Of a DNA stretch of 64,000 bases, positions 59,846-64,000 are shown piece by piece. Position numbers and translations under genes: made by a program. The notes under the pieces were generated by a model that saw only the letters and a list, made by a program, of their open reading frames with translations, made no database searches and was not told where the DNA came from. The first letter of the stretch is position 1. Each line of letters starts with the position of its first letter. The stretch is from Roseateles sp. (GTDB lineage: Bacteria > Pseudomonadota > Gammaproteobacteria > Burkholderiales > Burkholderiaceae_C), in NCBI RefSeq assembly GCF_019237615.1, contig NZ_JAFAGT010000021.1, positions 29,986 to 93,985 on the forward strand, in the 5' to 3' direction.

Positions 59846-60248
59846 AAAGCGGCCGCGGAACGCCTCGGAGCCAACGAGGGAGGGAGGGAGGAGGAGGAGA
59901 ACGGCCCCGAGATTGCTGCTCTGGTCTCAGAGAGGTTGCGCGACCCAAATTCGAGAGGGAACGAGGGCGATCGGAGCCCCGCAGGGGCTCGGGTTTCCAC
60001 TGTGTTTAGCCTGAGAGGCGCGCTAAAGCATGAAGTTCCGGGGTGCTGTACCCGGTTCAGGTGACGATTGTTGCAACCATCGCCGGGTATCCGGCGCCGC
60101 CTCCGCCCTCCCCTTCCGGTTCGCAAACAGTGCATGGCTGACGCCGCCGCCAAGGCGGGCGCCGACCGGGCGAAAGGGCCGTCATCGAGGTCCGAACCGG
60201 CAAGCCGGCGCGAACTTTTAGAATCCCAGGTCTAAACGAGGATCCGCC
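59846..60248. other. Gene-free, structured region before the ferritin-like gene
   Basis: About 400 bases with no supported gene. It contains a G/C-rich hairpin (59974-59990, GAGCCCC/GGGGCTC) followed by GGGTTT, a long-range CCTGA/TCAGG pairing option and a near-perfect operator-like palindrome (60065-60082). No known riboswitch or small RNA was recognised. Confidence 0.5.
60065..60082. repeat. 18-bp near-palindrome, candidate operator
   Basis: CGATTGTTG and CAACCATCG are complementary at 8 of 9 positions. It is centred ~175 bases before the ferritin-like gene and is less GC-rich than its surroundings, as expected of a dimeric repressor site. Confidence 0.4.
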
Positions 60249-61112
60249 ATGCTTTACCCCGAACTGTTCAAACAACTCGAAGCCGTGCGCTGGAACATGG
60301 ACAGCGACATCCCCTGGGACAAATTCGATGCGTCCAAGCTCTCCGACGAACAGGCGCAGACGATCAAGATGAACGCGATCACCGAGTGGTCGGCACTGCC
60401 CGCCACCGAGATGTTCCTGCGCGACAACCGCGAGGACAGCGACTTCTCGGCCTTCATGTCGGTCTGGTTCTTCGAGGAGCAGAAGCACAGCCTGGTGCTG
60501 ATGGAGTACCTGAAGCGCTTCCGCCCCGACCTGGTGCCCACCGAGGCCGAGCTGCATGAGGTGCGCTTCGACTTCGACCCCGCGCCGGCGCTGGAGACGC
60601 TGATGCTGCACTTCTGCGGCGAGATCCGCCTGAACCACTGGTACCGCCGTGCTGCCGAATGGCATACCGAGCCGGTCATCAAGGCCATCTACGAGACCTT
60701 GTCGCGCGACGAGGCCCGCCATGGCGGCGCCTATCTGCGCTACATGCGGCGCGCCATGGCCAAGTTCGGCGACGAGGCCCGCGCCGCCTTCGCCAAGGTC
60801 GGCGTGCTGATGGCCAGTGCCCGCCGCACGGCCCAGGCCCTGCACCCCACCAACCTGCACGTGAACGCCAAGCTATTCCCGCGCGACACCATCCAGAGCC
60901 GCCTGCCCGACCCTGAATGGCTGGAGCGCTGGCTGGACACGCAGATCCAGTTCGACGCCGTGTGGGAGAACAAGGTGGTCGAGCGCATCCTGCACAACAT
61001 GAGCCTGCTGATGGACCGCAGCTTCGCCACCGTGCAGGAGCTCAATCGCTTCCGCAAGGAGATGGCCGCACGCATCGTGCCGCCGGCCGCCTCGGGCCTG
61101 ACGTCGGCCTGA
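60249..61112 (+). CDS. Di-iron ferritin-like protein (acyl-ACP desaturase-related)
   Basis: 287 residues, all-helical. Two E-x-x-H iron motifs are visible: FFEEQKHSLVLMEYL (~77-91) and SRDEARHGGAYLRYM (~155-169), with further Glu in ITEWSALPATEMFL and CGEIRLNHWY. This four-helix di-iron arrangement is shared by acyl-ACP desaturases and related oxygenases. The exact substrate cannot be read. A GAGG site precedes the ATG. It is transcribed alone, with a strong terminator 14 bases after the stop. Confidence 0.8.
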   Translation: MLYPELFKQLEAVRWNMDSDIPWDKFDASKLSDEQAQTIKMNAITEWSALPATEMFLRDNREDSDFSAFMSVWFFEEQKHSLVLMEYLKRFRPDLVPTEAELHEVRFDFDPAPALETLMLHFCGEIRLNHWYRRAAEWHTEPVIKAIYETLSRDEARHGGAYLRYMRRAMAKFGDEARAAFAKVGVLMASARRTAQALHPTNLHVNAKLFPRDTIQSRLPDPEWLERWLDTQIQFDAVWENKVVERILHNMSLLMDRSFATVQELNRFRKEMAARIVPPAASGLTSA

Positions 61113-61126
61113 TCCATCGCCACATG

Positions 61127-61158
61127 AAAGAGAGGCCCTGCGGGGCCTCTCTTTTCTT
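61127..61158 (+). terminator. Intrinsic terminator after the ferritin-like gene
   Basis: A perfect 12-bp stem AAAGAGAGGCCC / GGGCCTCTCTTT with loop TGCG, followed by TCTT. It can work in both directions, also ending the convergent ABC permease transcript. Confidence 0.9.
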
Positions 61159-61175
61159 GGGGCGCAGCCCCCGGT

Positions 61176-62045
61176 TCAGCCGGCCCGCGAACGCTTCGCC
61201 ACCACCAGCGCGAAGCCCGCAGCGGCCACGGCGGCCCAGCCCAGGAACTGCAGGGAGGCCAGTTCTGCCAGCGTGCGGCCGAAGTCCTGCGTGACCCAGG
61301 CCCACAGGTTGACGTCGGTGGACATCAACGCCGCCTTCAGGCCGGGGCCGTCGTTGACCATCACCCGGCTGAGCTGCGCGTTCCACGCGCCCAGCGCCCG
61401 CATCGGCCAGTCGATGCTATAGACCTTGTCCAGTACCAGGACAGCCACCAGGCCACCGACGAAGACCAGCGGCACGCCCAGGCGCTTGAGCCAAGCGGAG
61501 GCGGCCATCAGCACGAAGATCAACGGCGCCAGCCACAGCAGCAGCGGCAGCGTGCCGGCCAGACCGCGCAGCAGCAATGGCAGCGCGGCGGCGGCGACCT
61601 CGTTCCAGTCCACGCCCGCGACCGCGCCGCCACCACCCTGGGCCGCCAGCACCGACATCGCGATCGGCAGCCCGAACAGCGTGCCGACGACGGCGCCACC
61701 CAGCGGCGCCAGCCAGGCATGGGCCAGCACCGTGGCCGCCAGGCTCTCGCTGGGCCGCCCGGGCAGGGACAGCCAGAACTCGATGGAGCGGTCCTGCACG
61801 TCGCGGCGCGCCAGGCCGGGCAACTGGAACAGCGCCACCAGCAGGCAGATCGCGAACACCGCGCAGGCGCTGACCAGCAGGATGGCCAGCGCCAGCAACT
61901 CCCGATGCTCTAAGGGCAGGTCCGACACATGTCCGAAAGGCAGCATGGCCAGGAAAAGGGTGGGCGGCGCGAAGGCCGTGATCAGCCAGCCGCGCTTGTG
62001 CTGCATCCACTCGCGCAGCAGCAGGGTGGGGATGTGCGAATTCAT
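61176..62045 (-). CDS. ABC-2-type permease of the GntR-linked transporter
   Basis: 289 residues with about six membrane helices and a hydrophilic stretch around LARRDVQDRSIEFWLSLPGRPSE (~80-102, quoted in part: DRSIEFWLSLPGRP), typical of ABC-2 permeases of the YtrC/bacitracin-export kind. It pairs with the ATPase encoded 19 bases upstream. Cargo is unknown; related systems respond to cell-wall antibiotics. Confidence 0.85.
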   Translation of the reverse strand: MNSHIPTLLLREWMQHKRGWLITAFAPPTLFLAMLPFGHVSDLPLEHRELLALAILLVSACAVFAICLLVALFQLPGLARRDVQDRSIEFWLSLPGRPSESLAATVLAHAWLAPLGGAVVGTLFGLPIAMSVLAAQGGGGAVAGVDWNEVAAAALPLLLRGLAGTLPLLLWLAPLIFVLMAASAWLKRLGVPLVFVGGLVAVLVLDKVYSIDWPMRALGAWNAQLSRVMVNDGPGLKAALMSTDVNLWAWVTQDFGRTLAELASLQFLGWAAVAAAGFALVVAKRSRAG

Positions 62046-62064
62046 GGCATCGTCTCCTTGGGGT

Positions 62065-62934
62065 TCAGGCCTGCTTGCCGTTCAGCGCCGGGTTGCGGGT
62101 CAGCGCCATGAAGAGGTCGACGAGGCTGGGCCGCACGCGCTGACCCAGGTTGGCCACATGCTCGGGCGGCGCACCGTCGAACAGCGACGTCGTTCGGCCC
62201 TGCTCGCGGTAGCGCAGCAGCGGATGGGCGGCGGCCATCACTTCGGCAGCGGCGGGGTCGTGGTTCAGTGCGACGAAGCGGCGGTCGATGTCCTCCAGGC
62301 TGATGGACAGCGCCACACGGCCCTCGTCCAGCATGATGACGTCGCTTAGCAACGCCTCCACTTCCTCCACCTGGTGCGTCGAGATCAGCACGCTGCGCTC
62401 GCCGTCGCACCATTCGTCGATCAGCATCTCGTAGAAGCTCTTGCGCGACACCACGTCCAGGCCCAGCGTCGGCTCGTCCAGGATCATCAGCCTGGCGTCG
62501 ATGGCGGCGATCAGCGCCAGGTGGGTCTGCGCCACCATGCCCTTGGACAGGCTCTTGACCTTGTCGTTCTCGCTGACGCTGGTGCGCTTGAGCAGCGCCC
62601 GCGCCCGCTCGGCCGAGAACTTGGGCTGCAGCCGCGCCATCAGCGTGATCAGCTCGTGAACCTTGGCCCAGCGCGGCAGCACGGCAACGTCGGGGATGTA
62701 GCTGAGCTGCTCCAGCAGCGTCTGGCGGTCCTGCGTGGGCCTGAGGCCCAGAACCGTCATGTCGCCCTCGACCGGCAGCAGCCCCACCAGCGCCCTCATC
62801 AGCGAGGTCTTGCCGGCGCCGTTGTGGCCCAGCAGGCCCACGACGCGGCCCTTGGGCACCGTGATGGAGACGTCGCTCAGTGCCGCCTTCTTGCCGTAGC
62901 GCAGCGTCACGTTCTTGACTTCGATGAGGTTCAT
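62065..62934 (-). CDS. ABC transporter ATP-binding protein
   Basis: 289 residues from the ATG at 62934. Walker A is GHNGAGKTSL (~39); the signature is weak (KSLSKGMVAQTHLAL); Walker B is LMILDEPTLGLD, and the H-loop is in STHQVEEVEAL. A ~70-residue C-terminal extension follows. The start overlaps the GntR gene by 4 bases, so regulator and ATPase are co-translated. Confidence 0.93.
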   Translation of the reverse strand: MNLIEVKNVTLRYGKKAALSDVSITVPKGRVVGLLGHNGAGKTSLMRALVGLLPVEGDMTVLGLRPTQDRQTLLEQLSYIPDVAVLPRWAKVHELITLMARLQPKFSAERARALLKRTSVSENDKVKSLSKGMVAQTHLALIAAIDARLMILDEPTLGLDVVSRKSFYEMLIDEWCDGERSVLISTHQVEEVEALLSDVIMLDEGRVALSISLEDIDRRFVALNHDPAAAEVMAAAHPLLRYREQGRTTSLFDGAPPEHVANLGQRVRPSLVDLFMALTRNPALNGKQA

Positions 62935-63284
62935 GTCGACTCCCAGTTCAGGTCCTTGGCGTTCAACCCCAGCCGCTTGAGCTTGGCGCGCAGCGCTGGC
63001 CAGTCCTTGTTCAGGAACTGCTCGCGCTCGTGGCACAGCAACCGCTCTCGGGCGCCGGCAGTCACATACATACCCAGGCCGCGGCGCGATTCGATCAGGC
63101 CATGGTCGCTCAGCGTCTGCAGCGCCCGCGTGACCGTCAGCGGGTTTATGACGTATTGGCTGGCCAGCTGACGCACCGACGGCAGGGCCTCGCCTTCCGG
63201 GGGGCTGCCGTCGAGCAGTTGCACAGCCAGTCGGTCGGCCAGCTGCTGGTAGATCGGCGCCTGGTCGGTCCAGGTGGGAGTCAT
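62931..63284 (-). CDS. YtrA-subfamily GntR regulator
   Basis: 117 residues, the short YtrA form. The winged helix-turn-helix (~10-75) reads APIYQQLADRLAVQLLDG, ALPSVRQLASQYVINPLTVTRAL (in part) and LIESRRGLGMYV, followed by two short helices instead of a ligand domain. Such regulators repress their own ABC operon. It is the first gene, and a candidate operator lies just upstream of its start. Confidence 0.93.
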   Translation of the reverse strand: MTPTWTDQAPIYQQLADRLAVQLLDGSPPEGEALPSVRQLASQYVINPLTVTRALQTLSDHGLIESRRGLGMYVTAGARERLLCHEREQFLNKDWPALRAKLKRLGLNAKDLNWEST

Positions 63285-63295
63285 GGGCGCTCCGG

Positions 63296-63319
63296 GGTGT
63301 ATTGCTGATGTAGCACACC
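63296..63319 (-). promoter_or_regulatory. Candidate GntR (YtrA-type) operator
   Basis: GGTG and CACC are separated by exactly 16 bases; on the minus strand the arms extend to GGTGT and ACACC. The site lies 12-35 bases before the regulator ATG. From memory, a GGTG-N16-CACC site has been described for YtrA-type regulators in Xanthomonas. Confidence 0.55.
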
Positions 63320-63619
63320 ATATCTCCACCCCCGGCGCCAACCCAGCGCGGCGCGACGGACTGCAGATTCGGCGGGATGAGCCGTTTGTCTGTCTGTCGT
63401 GTCGGTTTGCGTTGGACTTGGAACTATTTGCGCTGAACTTGGAACTGGGTGGCTCGCTAGGTCCAGCGGTCGGCCCGAGGCGCCTGCAGGGCACCGAGCT
63501 GTCCAGCATGGCCGCGCCAGGCGGTTGATGCCGCTGGTCCGTGTCCAGCGGTGCGGCGAGATCCGACAGCCGAGGCGACGGCTTTGCTGCAAGCCTTGGT
63601 TTGCAACGACTACAGCGAC
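63320..63619. other. 300-bp non-coding region with a tandem repeat
   Basis: No gene is supported. The only visible structure is a 10-base direct repeat, ACTTGGAACT, at 63416-63425 and 63437-63446, starting exactly 21 bases apart. The region is less uniform in composition than the core genome and marks the border to the unknown genes at the right edge. Confidence 0.4.
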
Positions 63620-63889
63620 TTACGCTAGACGCTTGAATTGCTCCGGCAGAGCGATGATGGAGCCCGTCAGTGCCTTTGTGGGATAGATGAGAAGCAGCAC
63701 GTTGTGGGTGGTGTCGAAGGCCTCGCCAAGGCATTCGTGAATGTCACCGTTACGGTCGCGATAGACCAACTGCGTCGGCCTGGTCATCTTCCGGCCGATG
63801 GGAAGCAGATCGCCCAGCGCATGACCTACATCAATGCGCTCCGCCGTCGGGATTCCGGCGCGCGTCAAGCTACTTGTCGCCTCGTTCAC
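63620..63889 (-). CDS. Small protein of unknown function
   Basis: 89 residues from a GTG start that overlaps the stop of an upstream frame by 4 bases (GTGA). The protein has an RNGDIHECLGEAF segment followed by a hydrophobic NVLLLIYPTKAL stretch, without a signal peptide. Codon use has more A/T at third positions than neighbouring genes, which suggests later arrival. I do not recognise a family. Confidence 0.5.
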   Translation of the reverse strand: MNEATSSLTRAGIPTAERIDVGHALGDLLPIGRKMTRPTQLVYRDRNGDIHECLGEAFDTTHNVLLLIYPTKALTGSIIALPEQFKRLA

Positions 63890-64000
63890 GCAGCCAATGG
63901 CTGAGTATTTCGGGAGCGCGAGGCCGCGGTGACGACCGAGTCGCGTTCCGGGTTGAGCGTGACGGACCCGATGGGGGACCAGTCCCGCGTGGAGCCTGAC
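63886..64000 (-). CDS. 3' end of an unknown gene entering from the right edge
   Basis: The minus-strand frame is open from the edge to a TGA at 63886-63888 and gives 37 residues (…WSPIGSVTLNPERDSVV… ending RNTQPLAA). Third positions are mostly G/C in the first ~29 codons, as expected for coding sequence. Its stop overlaps the GTG of the 89-residue gene. It is too short to assign. Confidence 0.4.
   Translation of the reverse strand, partial: SGSTRDWSPIGSVTLNPERDSVVTAASRSRNTQPLAA

Noticed and set aside
59990..60080. Resemblance to TPP or glycine riboswitch blocks (CTGAGA; CTCTCAGG on the minus strand)
   Set aside because: Only one short block matches in each case; the remaining conserved segments and spacing are absent, and the downstream gene has no link to thiamine or glycine.

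Overview
The window is 64 kb of high-GC chromosome that reads as a betaproteobacterium of the order Burkholderiales, most like the Roseateles/Rubrivivax/Leptothrix group. The evidence is the gene order (bamE divergent to fur; bamE-dapB-exbB-exbD-leuS-lptE-holA; lptD-surA-rsmA; metX-metW; hpf, ptsN and hprK together) and the strongly G/C-biased third codon positions. Almost all of it is core genome. I saw no rRNA, tRNA, CRISPR array, insertion sequence or prophage. Only the last ~700 bases at the right edge look accessory.

Layout. 1-1.4 kb: end of a GAF-domain protein coupled to a receiver-like protein, then a lipoprotein. 1.4-6.8 kb (minus): a tricorn-like protease with a coupled MFS transporter, then a nitrilase-family amidase. 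7.0-11.6 kb (plus): a tightly packed cassette of a vanadium-haloperoxidase-like lipoprotein, a LytS-type histidine kinase, a second kinase lacking its catalytic residues, a LytTR response regulator and an exported cupin-like protein. 11.6-24 kb: YhdP/AsmA-like protein, glnE with an overlapping rhombosortase gene, a glutamate-synthase-like FMN enzyme and sppA. 24-28.3 kb: an ABC exporter with HlyD-type adaptor, and a chemoreceptor. 28.3-30.2 kb: metX-metW behind a clear SAM-II riboswitch followed by an intrinsic terminator. 30.2-34.4 kb: small exported proteins, a 540-bp decayed stretch, an M20 peptidase, a LysR regulator, and a truncated relative of the AmgK sugar kinase. 34.5-39 kb: lptD-surA-rsmA. 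39.2-40.1 kb: an exported barnase-type ribonuclease with a barstar-type inhibitor.

40.3-44.7 kb: malic enzyme, then thiL-pgpA-pncC. 44.7-47.7 kb: a GGDEF/EAL protein with a cupredoxin-like partner. 47.7-57.7 kb: holA, lptE, leuS, exbD, exbB, dapB, bamE, fur, a nicotinamide phosphoribosyltransferase, hprK and ptsN. 58-61 kb: hpf, corA and a di-iron ferritin-like protein, separated by two gene-free regions. 61-63.3 kb: an ABC transporter under a YtrA-type GntR regulator, with a candidate GGTG-N16-CACC operator. The last part holds two translationally coupled small unknown frames that run off the right edge.

The strongest leads are the SAM-II riboswitch with a downstream terminator, the haloperoxidase/kinase/pseudokinase/LytTR cassette, the barnase-barstar pair, the kinase-less AmgK remnant beside lptD, the GntR operator, and a recurring architecture in which convergent genes interlock their stop codons in one shared YTAR tetranucleotide. 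Starts were chosen by reading; no database search was run.
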